The notes under the pieces were generated by a model. It did no database searches. It was not told the DNA's origin and was given only the letters and a program-made list of their open reading frames with translations. Below, piece by piece: positions 24,681 to 33,570 of a stretch of DNA of 64,000 nucleotides. Within the stretch, counting starts at the first letter, position 1. Each line of letters begins with the position of its first letter. The translations under genes were made by a program, and so were the position numbers. The stretch covers positions 62,001-126,000 of the forward strand of contig NZ_JSYN01000001.1 in assembly GCF_000812965.1 (NCBI RefSeq). The letters run 5' to 3'. This DNA is from Pedobacter kyungheensis. Its GTDB lineage: Bacteria; Bacteroidota; Bacteroidia; Sphingobacteriales; Sphingobacteriaceae.

Positions 24681-26006
24681 ATGAAAAAACTATCTTATTC
24701 CATTAAGCCACTCGGCTTGATCTGTTTGCTGTTATTCAGCATATCACTAATTATTACTTCATGCAAAAAAACTACAGGTAATAATCCTGAAAGTTTTAAC
24801 CTAAGTGATCTCCAAAATTGGGAAGCTAAAAATTTTAATCACAAGGCTCTTTTATTTAATAGTTTAAAGCCCGATTGGAACAAAGTTTTTATCAATAACC
24901 AAGAAAATGAAAGCGTCTATGAAGTAGACGTAATTAACAAAGAAAATGTATTTCTTTCATTAGGTTTTGCTAACCCGTCATCTGTGGATTCCTTAGCCGC
25001 AAAAAGCAAAATAAAAATGCTTTTCTTCAAGGACAATGAAACCGGTAAAATCATAAACGGTTATTACATGGTTTCTATTTCTGATGAAAAGCCGCATTAC
25101 AAAAAGTATGGCTCTTATACGGGTGCAGTTTACTACTATGGCGCGAACGGAAATTTAATTAATGGCTATATTTATCAAGGTGGCAAGGCTACCCAATCGA
25201 TAAAGGGTGCCAATGCAGAAGCCTATAAAGCCTCACTTAATGAGAGAACAACATTAGGAATGCGAGGTATTGGACGAGGCAAGTTACAGCTTGCAGAGGC
25301 GCAAAACTGTTACACCGATGTTTCGCCTGTTTATGGCATGAGTTGCGTAACAGTTGAAACTTACACTGATTGCACGCCATATGTTAAAGGTTACAACTAT
25401 ACAACGGTCTGTACAGATATTCCAACAGTGGGCGATGGTGACGGCGGCGGCGTTGGCGGCGGTGGATCAGGTGGAAGTGGTGGTGGTTCGGGTAGTGGCG
25501 GAGGAACAGCCCCAACTTTACCGGAAGTATCTGACGAGGTACCAGATTCAGAACCATCTGAATCTGATTATGCATATACCTGTCCTGATAATTTTGACTT
25601 TGCAGGGGTTACATTGCATGAGCTTTGGCAGGAAGCTGAATTGACGGACATTTACTGTAATTTAGGTATATATGATTTCATGACCGGCACTGTGAATAAT
25701 GAAAAATATGTTCAAATTCCACAAGTTTATTTTGGACTTCCATATTTTAATGTTGAGGGCAAATTGATTTATACAAGAAATGAAGCTAAAGCGATTGCAG
25801 CTGATGCGATCAATTCGGCAGAAGTCGACATGAGAAAAAAATATAAAGCAAATCCTTATCTTTCCTCCGGTCAATTGGCAGAATATTGGGTTAAGAGGAT
25901 AGATATTAGAATGAAAGAGTACACGAAAGGATTAGGTAAAGCAGGTAAAACCGGTTCGACGAATACCACTCAAACCCCGCCGAAAAAGAAATATGCGCCA
26001 TGTTAA
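24681..26006 (+). CDS. Lipoprotein with glycine-rich linker, function unknown
   Basis: A 441-residue protein from the ATG at 24681 (upstream frame to 24636 rejected). The N-terminus is a lipoprotein signal with lipobox IITSC and KK after the cysteine. Residues ~40-190 form one globular part. A cysteine-containing segment (NCYTDVSPVYGMSC, YTDCTPY) leads to a ~30-residue Gly/Ser linker at about 254-282, then a C-terminal domain (~295-420) and a basic tail ending KKKYAPC. The linker separates two domains as in surface or polymorphic secreted proteins. It overlaps the next gene by 7 bp. No catalytic motif is seen. Confidence 0.7.
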   Translation: MKKLSYSIKPLGLICLLLFSISLIITSCKKTTGNNPESFNLSDLQNWEAKNFNHKALLFNSLKPDWNKVFINNQENESVYEVDVINKENVFLSLGFANPSSVDSLAAKSKIKMLFFKDNETGKIINGYYMVSISDEKPHYKKYGSYTGAVYYYGANGNLINGYIYQGGKATQSIKGANAEAYKASLNERTTLGMRGIGRGKLQLAEAQNCYTDVSPVYGMSCVTVETYTDCTPYVKGYNYTTVCTDIPTVGDGDGGGVGGGGSGGSGGGSGSGGGTAPTLPEVSDEVPDSEPSESDYAYTCPDNFDFAGVTLHELWQEAELTDIYCNLGIYDFMTGTVNNEKYVQIPQVYFGLPYFNVEGKLIYTRNEAKAIAADAINSAEVDMRKKYKANPYLSSGQLAEYWVKRIDIRMKEYTKGLGKAGKTGSTNTTQTPPKKKYAPC

Positions 26007-26521
26007 ATATACATTTGGTATTGTTTATGATAGGTATTTCAAATTATTTAAATTACGCAAAAGAACATGATAGACGCTTAGTCCATTATGATGGAATTGT
26101 AATCTATGCCCCTGAATTCGGCCCGCTTCCACAGGATGTGATGTTTCTTCCTCAAGCATGGAACAAAAAAGGAGATTTTGAAGAATTTATGGTTACTGCC
26201 CTATCAAAGGAAGATAGCAAACTTTACCAAGTCTATTTTCAAGGTATAAGATGGATAATGCCCGACATTGTAGAAGTTCTTAAATCAACTAAATCTGTAA
26301 AAATTAAAGTTGGAAGCAAAAATACAGTATGTAAAGCAACTTACGCAACTCTGACATTTGACGAAACTCCGGATTTAGAAAAGGATCCGGAGGTGACAAT
26401 AGGTACTACACCAACCAAGATGCTTCCTTTGATGATTAATAGTAATAAGCTGATCGTAAGACTTCAAGATATTCCTGAAGAAATGGGTACTTTAAAACTA
26501 TACCAACCGATTGTCTGGTAA
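26000..26521 (+). CDS. Unknown protein overlapping the Gly-linker lipoprotein gene
   Basis: A 173-residue product if the ATG at 26000 is used (7-bp overlap with the upstream gene); a second ATG at 26027 would give 164 residues. No signal peptide or membrane segment is certain. The body is mixed beta/alpha with no known motif (VIYAPEFGPLPQDVMFLP, GIRWIMPDIVEVL). Overlap implies coupled expression with the lipoprotein, consistent with a toxin-immunity or complex-forming pair, but nothing proves this. A strong terminator follows at 26562. Confidence 0.6.
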   Translation: MLNIHLVLFMIGISNYLNYAKEHDRRLVHYDGIVIYAPEFGPLPQDVMFLPQAWNKKGDFEEFMVTALSKEDSKLYQVYFQGIRWIMPDIVEVLKSTKSVKIKVGSKNTVCKATYATLTFDETPDLEKDPEVTIGTTPTKMLPLMINSNKLIVRLQDIPEEMGTLKLYQPIVW

Positions 26522-26561
26522 AAATATTTATTCATACAAGTGGCAAGAACGTAATTTTGAT

Positions 26562-26588
26562 AGCCAGCTCTAAATTTTGGAGCTGGCT
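26562..26588 (+). terminator. Rho-independent terminator closing the VgrG-side island
   Basis: Perfect 9-bp stem AGCCAGCTC (26562-26570) / GAGCTGGCT (26580-26588) with a 9-base loop, followed by a T-rich run. It separates the secreted-protein genes from the SIR2-HerA pair. The rest of 26589-26930 is AT-rich and shows no coding frame. Confidence 0.82.
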
Positions 26589-26849
26589 TATTTTGTTTTT
26601 AGACAATTACAGCTTCATGAGCTAATTGAGGATTAAAAACGGGTACCGCACTCCAGGGGCTATAGGAAATACTATCAAATGAGTTTTTATATTCTATTAA
26701 TCTCAATTAAAATATTGGGTTCTAGATTATTTAATCTATAATTTCGGTATTAAACACATCGCAAGTATTGAAACAACTTTTTAAAAACGCTCATCAAGCT
26801 CATTTGCGTTAATAAAGATAATATCGCAATAAAAACAAAGATATTATTT

Positions 26850-26857
26850 TATATTTG
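26850..26857 (+). promoter_or_regulatory. Candidate -7 element for SIR2-HerA operon
   Basis: TATATTTG matches TAnnTTTG 73 bases upstream of the SIR2 start. No convincing -33 TTTG is seen at the expected distance, so confidence is modest. Confidence 0.35.
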
Positions 26858-26930
26858 GCTAACGACCTCTCAATCTTCAGTCAATTAATCTATTCTGTAT
26901 ATTCTGAGGTTATCTACTAACAGAATAAAT

Positions 26931-28310
26931 ATGAACCAGCAAGAATTAATAGTTTCGGCTGAGCTAACTAGCGAGGTTATCTTAAAGAATAAAAAACTTA
27001 CAATCACTAAGTTAACCAAAAAGAAAAGCTCAAATAAGGAAGGGATTGAGACTGAAAATATAGCAGAAAAAAGTAATGAAGCAAATCCCAAACCTATTTT
27101 ACCAAAAGAGTTATTAAAAATTGAAAAGATTGGGAACGAAATGGAGCTGCTATTCTTAGATGATTTTGGAGCTATAATAGGTTTGGATAATAAAGTGCGA
27201 AGTCAACTTGGTCTTTGGGCATATGCAGATGAACTTAAGCGAGATTTTTATACTAATCAACTTCAACATAAATACAATGAGATTGAAAATCTAATCATCC
27301 TATCCGGCGCAGGTACATCTGTAGGAATTGGAAAACATAAAAAAGGATTAACAATGGCCGGACTTTGGGATGCACTAAGTAATGGTTCAGAAAATAAATA
27401 TCTACAATTATTAATAAAAAAAACAGATAACTACCAGGGAAAAGATTTAGAAGAATTACTTTCTCTCGCTGGAATGAGACATTCAGTTAAGTCAGATACA
27501 GAACTACTAGATGCAATGAACCATGTAAAGAGTTTTATTGTAGATGAATGCACTCTAGAATTGGAAGAAGCTGCGCCACATACAGAATTTCTTAATAAAA
27601 TAGGCCTTAGACCTCAGAAGTTCCCTCGTGTAAAGGTTTTTACACTTAATTACGATACATTATTTGAACAAGCAGCTGCTCAAGAGCGTTTTACGGTAAT
27701 TGATGGTTTCACATTTTCTAATCCAAGAGTATTCAATGGGAAGTATTTCGATTATGATATTATTGAAACTAGGCACAATAGACAAGACAAAAAAGACAGC
27801 ACAATAGCAAAATTATTTTATCTATTTAAAATGCATGGTTCATTAACTTGGAGAAAAAACGGCGGTGAGATCGATCAAACAACAGATGCAATACCTACAG
27901 ATCAAAGAGTGATGATATTTCCACAGAGCAATAAATATGAGCATTCTTATGAGCAACCATATTTTGAAATGATGGCTAGATTTCAACAAGCATTGAGAAC
28001 AGAAAATACTTTATTAATTACAATAGGTTTTAGTTTTTATGATAAGCACATCTCATCGGTGATATTAGAGTCTATAAAGCAGAACCCCTCACTCAACCTC
28101 ATGAGTGTCACTTATGGTGAGGTTGTCGGGAAAAATGCGGAATATCAAAAAGAATTACATCGCATTGCCGAGTTCCAAAGCAGATTAACTTTGATTGCGG
28201 AGAGTTTTATCGACTTTACTATTCAATTTCCAGAAAACATTGCACATAGAAGATTCGATGTATTAGAATCACTCAATGAATTCCTCAGAAATCCTAATAT
28301 CAAAGAATGA
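26931..28310 (+). CDS. SIR2-domain protein of SIR2-HerA defence pair
   Basis: A 459-residue protein with a SIR2-type NAD-binding Rossmann fold. The phosphate loop LSGAGTSVGIG is at 124-134. The central LNYD (239-242) is the NAD-contacting segment, and KMHGSLTW at 300-307 supplies the catalytic-type His302. About 120 residues precede the Rossmann fold, including a lysine-rich stretch at 20-37; that extension is long for a minimal SIR2 domain. The 3' end overlaps the HerA gene by 4 bp (ATGA). SIR2 proteins paired with HerA are an established anti-phage system, in which SIR2 depletes NAD upon phage sensing. The AT-rich composition (15/60 G+C at 27241-27300) suggests horizontal acquisition. Confidence 0.88.
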   Translation: MNQQELIVSAELTSEVILKNKKLTITKLTKKKSSNKEGIETENIAEKSNEANPKPILPKELLKIEKIGNEMELLFLDDFGAIIGLDNKVRSQLGLWAYADELKRDFYTNQLQHKYNEIENLIILSGAGTSVGIGKHKKGLTMAGLWDALSNGSENKYLQLLIKKTDNYQGKDLEELLSLAGMRHSVKSDTELLDAMNHVKSFIVDECTLELEEAAPHTEFLNKIGLRPQKFPRVKVFTLNYDTLFEQAAAQERFTVIDGFTFSNPRVFNGKYFDYDIIETRHNRQDKKDSTIAKLFYLFKMHGSLTWRKNGGEIDQTTDAIPTDQRVMIFPQSNKYEHSYEQPYFEMMARFQQALRTENTLLITIGFSFYDKHISSVILESIKQNPSLNLMSVTYGEVVGKNAEYQKELHRIAEFQSRLTLIAESFIDFTIQFPENIAHRRFDVLESLNEFLRNPNIKE

Positions 28311-30043
28311 TGTACAATCCATATTCCGATAGCAGATTTGTAGGATTTGTATCACTTGTGGCACCGTATGCTACCAATGTTCATTTCCCATCCTCACTAT
28401 TATTGAAGAAATTCTTCAGTGCTGACCAAGGTTATCACGCTTTAACCGGTAAATACATAATCATCGAAGGCACTGGGAATGGTTTTTTAGGCAAAATAAC
28501 GGAGATTGCACTCCCAGAAAAAGAAAGGTTACAATTTACTGAGACGCGATACGAAAAAGAGGAATTCCATCCTATTGGCAAAATAGAAATCATGCTCTGC
28601 TTTGACTCCTATGAGTTAAAAGCAAAAAAAGGTATCGAACAGCTTCCCCCAGTTGGTGCAAAGGTTTTTCTATGTGCTGATGATTTTCTAGGTTCGTTAC
28701 TAACTGATTTTGGAAAAAGAGGAGAAAACGATCAGCTAATTCCTCTAGCTTACATTCCTGGAGATAGTCGACACGAAGTGAACGTATCTGGACAGGCTTT
28801 GTTTGGTAGGCATTGTGCAATTGTAGGCACTACAGGTGGTGGAAAGAGTTGGACCATTGCAAAATTAATTCAAGAGGTCTGTTGCCTTAACGGAAAGGCA
28901 ATAGTAATAGATCCGACAGGTGAATATGAAGCACTACAAAGCAATAATATTTGGTACCGAAAATTCAATGGAGGAAGTGATAGTGGAACTTATTTAAATT
29001 ATAGAAATATTCGTGAAACAGATCTTCATGCACTTTTTAGACCATCGCAACAATCGCAATTACCAAAGTTGCAGGAGGCTATCAAAAGCTTAAGATTAAT
29101 CGAGTTGCTTAGCAAAAAAACAATAGAAGCTGAAAGTCCTGAATCTATTTTTCAAGCTACATACATCAGTAAAAATAGAGAACATGGTTATTCAACATTA
29201 AAAAAGGGGATAGATAAGGATGCAATCCAATTTATGCTTACATGTAAAAATAATCCTGATGTTTATTCACCATTTTGCACTTTTGATATAAATGCACTGG
29301 CTGCACAGATTATAAAAGAATGTATAGATAACTATGGCAATTCAGATAAAACTGCTACAAATAATTGCCAATCATTGATTACAAGAATTCTATTGACTAT
29401 TAATGATAAATCCTTTGAGCAAGTTTTTGATTTCAAAGGACTGCAAAATGGGCTTGGCAGTGTGGACTTTGGAAAATTATTCGAAGACTTTATGAAAGCA
29501 GATGTTAATGTCTTGATTTTGTCAGTGGCAGAAGTTCCTACAGATAACAAGCTTAGAGAAATTCTTATTAATGCCTTGGGTCGTCTTTTACTAGAAAAAG
29601 CTCTCGGAAAAGAGTTCAAGGGAGATTCTAAGAGGCCCAAGAAAAGTTTGCTCCTATTTTTAGACGAGGCACATCTTTTCTTGAACAAAAAAATCAAAGA
29701 TGAATATTCAATAGAGGTAGATTTGAATGCTTTTGACCGCATTGCAAAAGAGTGTAGAAAATTTGGTTTATTTTTAGTACTATCAACTCAGATGCCACGC
29801 GACATACCGAGAGGGGTTTTAAGTCAGATGGGCTGTTTTATTGTACATCGCTTAATCAATCAGTTCGATCGCGAGGCTATAGAATATGCCTGCTCTGAAG
29901 CAAGTAAATCCGCACTTTCATTTTTACCTATACTTAGTTCTGGTGAAGCTATGCTGACTGGAGTAGATTTTCCAATGCCAATGATTTTAAAGATTAAGCC
30001 TCCAAAAACACCTCCAGATTCCGCTACTCCATCAGTATTTTAA
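28307..30043 (+). CDS. herA: HerA-type ATPase of SIR2-HerA defence pair
   Basis: A 578-residue HerA/FtsK-superfamily hexameric ATPase. A beta-barrel HAS-like domain occupies about 1-165 (FVGFVSLVAPYATNVHFPSSLL, GKIEIMLCF). Walker A GTTGGGKS lies at 174-181, followed by the HerA-typical VIDPTGEYE. Walker B LLLFLDEAH ends at 453-456, and a sensor/arginine-finger region contains LSTQMPRDIPRGVLSQM. It starts within the SIR2 stop (ATGATG; either ATG possible). Partner in the SIR2-HerA complex, where HerA assembles the SIR2 subunits and couples DNA or phage sensing to NADase activity. Confidence 0.9.
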   Translation: MMYNPYSDSRFVGFVSLVAPYATNVHFPSSLLLKKFFSADQGYHALTGKYIIIEGTGNGFLGKITEIALPEKERLQFTETRYEKEEFHPIGKIEIMLCFDSYELKAKKGIEQLPPVGAKVFLCADDFLGSLLTDFGKRGENDQLIPLAYIPGDSRHEVNVSGQALFGRHCAIVGTTGGGKSWTIAKLIQEVCCLNGKAIVIDPTGEYEALQSNNIWYRKFNGGSDSGTYLNYRNIRETDLHALFRPSQQSQLPKLQEAIKSLRLIELLSKKTIEAESPESIFQATYISKNREHGYSTLKKGIDKDAIQFMLTCKNNPDVYSPFCTFDINALAAQIIKECIDNYGNSDKTATNNCQSLITRILLTINDKSFEQVFDFKGLQNGLGSVDFGKLFEDFMKADVNVLILSVAEVPTDNKLREILINALGRLLLEKALGKEFKGDSKRPKKSLLLFLDEAHLFLNKKIKDEYSIEVDLNAFDRIAKECRKFGLFLVLSTQMPRDIPRGVLSQMGCFIVHRLINQFDREAIEYACSEASKSALSFLPILSSGEAMLTGVDFPMPMILKIKPPKTPPDSATPSVF

Positions 30044-30178
30044 TTCGGTCTAGAACTTTACAGCAATTAGTAATAAAAAATTTATCCAATGATTAGTTAA
30101 GTGGTTAAAAGTCCTAGTTTTTTATGTATATCTTTTGCGTAGAACTAGTTTCATTAATATAAATTCTGAAGAATTTTA

Positions 30179-30517
30179 TTATCTATAATATTCAATCACC
30201 CTCTTCACAAATATTTCCATCCTATCCTTTAAAGCTTGTAATTGCTCGTAAGCAGCATTAACACCCTCCATTGGGTCTTTAATTTGCAAACGCTCCAATC
30301 GTTTGGGTTCGCCACCAGAGATTCTTTTCTCCAGTTCTAAAAACTCTTCGGGTGTTTGCCAGCGTTTTATTTCGGGATCGTATATCCAATGTTTTAAAGC
30401 CTTGGCCTTTTCATAAATGGTATAGTAGGTTATAGCGGGCTGGGCTGGTGCCTCATATTTGTAATTCTCCCACTTGCGTTCTAATTCGCTTTTACTTATC
30501 AAATCCCTTGGTTTCAT
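30179..30517 (-). CDS. Unknown 112-residue helical protein
   Basis: A small, charged, mainly helical protein (SKSELERKWENYKYEAP, EEFLELEKRISGGEP, AAYEQLQALKDRMEIF) without signal peptide, cysteine motif or known fold. It is transcribed toward the HerA gene. Its upstream region begins with the AT-rich 21-bp repeat array 99 bases away. Codon use is ordinary. No function can be assigned. Confidence 0.55.
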   Translation of the reverse strand: MKPRDLISKSELERKWENYKYEAPAQPAITYYTIYEKAKALKHWIYDPEIKRWQTPEEFLELEKRISGGEPKRLERLQIKDPMEGVNAAYEQLQALKDRMEIFVKRVIEYYR

Positions 30518-30615
30518 ATTGCTTATGCTAACTCAATTCAGCACACAAAAATACTAATATTTTTAGCAAACAATAAGCAAATCACTAATCTTTAATTTAA
30601 ATACAGGCTTTCGCT

Positions 30616-30951
30616 TTTATAATTATCGAACAAGCACTTATAATTAATATGCTAGATTTTATAATTAATGCACAATCATTTATAATTAACGTACCCGCAT
30701 TTATAATTAATGCACTAGATTTTATAATTAACGTCCTAGCATTTATAATTAAGGTAGTAGATTTTATAATTAATGTACTAGCGTTTATAATTAACGCACC
30801 AGCATTTATAATTAATGTACTAGCGTTTATAATTAAGGCTGTAGATTTTATAATTAACGCACCCGCATTTATAATTAATGTCCTAGCATTTATAATTAAT
30901 GTAGTAGCGTTTATAATTAATGCTGTAGATTTTATAATTAATGTACAAGCT
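30616..30951. repeat. Sixteen tandem 21-bp repeats with invariant AT core
   Basis: Sixteen contiguous 21-bp units. From the third unit on, each begins with TTTATAATTAA, followed by ten variable bases (for example TGTACTAGCG, CGCACCCGCA, GGTAGTAGAT). The first two units carry one core substitution each. There are no spacers, so it is not a CRISPR array. One forward frame is open (a 7-residue FIIN-type repeat), but the core closes the other two forward frames, making that weak evidence for a protein. The period equals two DNA helical turns. Flanking bases to 31045 hold no gene. Confidence 0.95.
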
Positions 30952-31045
30952 TTAATAAATGGTGAACCAGAAATTACTACCCGCTAGGGTAATAGCCCGT
31001 TTTCGAATACCACCATATTACGGGCAAAAACCGCAGCCTCAGCTT

Positions 31046-33445
31046 TTACTGGCTATTATCAAACTGCAGGTCTTTCTTTTTCTTAACCATACCAAAATTA
31101 TAGCTAAAGCCCAGGTAAAAAATCCTGGAGTTACTCCGCTGATTGATGTTTTGCAAAAGCAATGGCGATTGCAGTTCGGCCACCTGCCGTTGCGATTTAA
31201 ATAAATCTGATACCGTAAGGTACACTGAACCTTTTTTCTTTAAAACCTCTTCCCTTAAACCAATATTTAAAACATAACTGGGCAAATACTTACCCTGAGG
31301 GGTTAAACGTGCCGATTTATAAACCGAATTCAGCTGAATGGCTGTTCCCCAGGGCAAAGCATAACTGCCGTTAATGTTGGCCGACCAGGTAACGGTCGAT
31401 TTTTTATTGCTGTAGCCCAGGTTACTGGCATCAATCTGGTTATAAAATACATTCGGAATGAGGTTAAAACTCAGCTTATCGCTGGGATGTATGGTAAGCA
31501 TTACATCGGCCCCAAAAGCGCGGTCGTTGCTCAGGTTTTGCTGCCGGGTTACCAGAACCGAATCATTTAATGGCGTGGTAATGGCTGTAAAACGGTTATA
31601 GGTATAGCGGTAATAAATGCCCGGCAAAATACTGAAATGATCGTTACTCCACTGATAACCCAACTCTACCGAGTGGATAATTTCGGGCAACAGATAGGGG
31701 TTACCTACCCTTACGTTGGTTGGGTCGGCATATTCGGCAAATGGGTTTAACTCATCCGCTTCGGGCCTCCTTACCCTCCTGCTGTAATTTAGCTGCAGTT
31801 CTTTGTTTTTAGCTACTTTATAGATAAAATGAAGGGTTGGGTACAACTTAAAATAATGATTGGGTACTACCGCTCCCGTAGTAATCAGTTTAGAACTTAC
31901 GTCGGCATACTCACCCCTTAAACCCAGCATCATCCCGATTTTGTTAACATCCAAAGCATAGGTACCATACAAGGCATGTATATTTTCGTTGTAAATGAAA
32001 CGATTGGTTTTATTAAAATCAGTCAAAAAACGCTGTTGAGCCTGGTTAAAAGCTTCGCCATAAAAATCCAGATCTTCTTTATTGTATTGCCCGTCGTAGC
32101 CCGCTTCAATTTTACTGTTTTCGGTTAGGGGGTTTTCATAAGTTACGGCCGCATGTTGCTGATCGGCGGTTTGTTTAATCAGCGTATTATCTAATTGGTT
32201 GGCCACAGCCGGATACCTGAATAAATTGGTATAGTGGTTATCTTCAACCTCGGGCGAATGTGCGGTATTAAACTCCAGCCTGAGCTTGTGTCCGTTCTTT
32301 TTAAATCCATGCTCTGCATAAATTGTAGCATCAAAGTTTTTTTCCTGCTCAAAATTTTCCCTTTTCCGGTCGTAATCCTGCTCAAGCGACGATGCCGTAC
32401 GGATCATTTTAGTGGTCATATCATGCTTGTGCATATTGCGCAGGTAAAAATTACCCGATGCACCCATTGTGATTTTATCAGTTAGATTGTAATCTATCCC
32501 AATACCGCCGATATTAGAGAAAGGCCTGGACTGCTGGGTGGCGAAATCGTTATAATACCGTACCGCCTGTGTTAGCGGATCGGTTTGCACGCGGTTGTTG
32601 GTGTTGGTCCTCAGCCTGTCGTCTTGCTTCAAACTGTAATTGCCATAAATATTTATTTTCCCGATGTTATAGTTTACGTTTGCGCCCGCATTATAACGTT
32701 CGCGGTTTCCCATGTTTCCGGTTAAGGTTCCGTTTAAGCCCCGTTTCGCATTCTTTTTCAATACAATATTGATAATCCCACCTGTGCCATCAGGCCGGTA
32801 TTTGGCCGATGGATTGGTAATTACCTCTATCTTTTCGATACTATTGGCCGGAAATTGCTGTAGCGCGGCGGCCGCGTTTGCACCCATTAAAGGCGAAACC
32901 TTTCCATTGATTAGTATTGTAGCGGTCGAATTGCGCAAACTGATATTGCCGTCTACATCAACCTGAACCAGCGGAACATTGGCCAGTACCTCACTTGCCG
33001 ATCCTGATTTAGCGAGCATATCCTGCGATACATCATAAACCTTTCTATCGATACTATTGCTGTAAAGTGGCTTTTTAGATGCAACGGTAACCTCATCGAG
33101 GTTTTTCATTCCGCCATCCAGCTTTATATCCTGAATTATCTTTTTGTTTGCAGCACTCAGCGTAAAATTTGCAGTTTTAAAATTCTGATAACCGATAAAA
33201 CTCGCGATAATGAAATAGGTGCCATCCGGAACATTGTTTAATTTATAATTACCCTTTGCATCGCTTACTTCCCTGCTGATCACATCGGTACTTCCAGGCT
33301 TCATTAATACGATATTGACGAACTCCATGGCTTTTGATGAAGAGCCATCAACAATTTTTCCCGTAACTACCCCATTATTTTGGGCAAAAAGGATTTGAGG
33401 AACAAAAAATATAAAAGATAACAGTAAGGTATAAATTTTAGGCAT
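31046..33445 (-). CDS. Outer-membrane beta-barrel protein, TonB-receptor-like (paralogue A)
   Basis: A 799-residue outer-membrane protein of the 'outer membrane beta-barrel' family related to TonB-dependent receptors. It has a signal peptide 1-21 (ending ILFAQ), a carboxypeptidase-regulatory-like domain (VVTGKIVDGSSSKAMEFVN), a plug-like region (SEVLANVPLVQVDVDGNISLR, TILINGKVSP, SIEKIEVITNPSAKYRPDGTGGIINIVLKK) and a C-terminal barrel. It is divergent from a paralogue of the same architecture at 33571, with 125 bp between starts. Ligand unknown. Barrel end is followed by a lysine-rich tail (FGMVKKKKDLQFDNSQ). Confidence 0.88.
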   Translation of the reverse strand: MPKIYTLLLSFIFFVPQILFAQNNGVVTGKIVDGSSSKAMEFVNIVLMKPGSTDVISREVSDAKGNYKLNNVPDGTYFIIASFIGYQNFKTANFTLSAANKKIIQDIKLDGGMKNLDEVTVASKKPLYSNSIDRKVYDVSQDMLAKSGSASEVLANVPLVQVDVDGNISLRNSTATILINGKVSPLMGANAAAALQQFPANSIEKIEVITNPSAKYRPDGTGGIINIVLKKNAKRGLNGTLTGNMGNRERYNAGANVNYNIGKINIYGNYSLKQDDRLRTNTNNRVQTDPLTQAVRYYNDFATQQSRPFSNIGGIGIDYNLTDKITMGASGNFYLRNMHKHDMTTKMIRTASSLEQDYDRKRENFEQEKNFDATIYAEHGFKKNGHKLRLEFNTAHSPEVEDNHYTNLFRYPAVANQLDNTLIKQTADQQHAAVTYENPLTENSKIEAGYDGQYNKEDLDFYGEAFNQAQQRFLTDFNKTNRFIYNENIHALYGTYALDVNKIGMMLGLRGEYADVSSKLITTGAVVPNHYFKLYPTLHFIYKVAKNKELQLNYSRRVRRPEADELNPFAEYADPTNVRVGNPYLLPEIIHSVELGYQWSNDHFSILPGIYYRYTYNRFTAITTPLNDSVLVTRQQNLSNDRAFGADVMLTIHPSDKLSFNLIPNVFYNQIDASNLGYSNKKSTVTWSANINGSYALPWGTAIQLNSVYKSARLTPQGKYLPSYVLNIGLREEVLKKKGSVYLTVSDLFKSQRQVAELQSPLLLQNINQRSNSRIFYLGFSYNFGMVKKKKDLQFDNSQ

Positions 33446-33515
33446 CGCAGCTTTTTTTCTGCATAGTTACCGTTCAAATCTGTGGGAAATTTGAAGATGA
33501 TATAAAATATTGAAG

Positions 33516-33548
33516 TTCAGTTTCTCTTCAGATTTGCGTTCTAATTTG
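33516..33548 (+). promoter_or_regulatory. Shared promoter architecture, site C (OM barrel paralogue B)
   Basis: TTCAG at 33516 and again at 33527 (11-bp spacing), then TAATTTG at 33542-33548. The distance from first TTCAG to TA is 26 bases, identical to the sites upstream of 36213 and 37091. The start codon follows at 33571. Confidence 0.55.
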
Positions 33549-33570
33549 CCGGCGGAAAACTTAATCAATT

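Noticed and set aside
30616..30951. CRISPR-like array
   Set aside because: Units are contiguous 21-mers with only ten variable bases each and no 30-base spacers; no cas genes nearby.
30649..30987. Open frame of 112 residues with FIIN heptad repeats
   Set aside because: It is produced by the 21-bp array. The core closes the other two forward frames and leaves this one open, no ribosome site or signal is seen, and core bases are invariant at synonymous positions.
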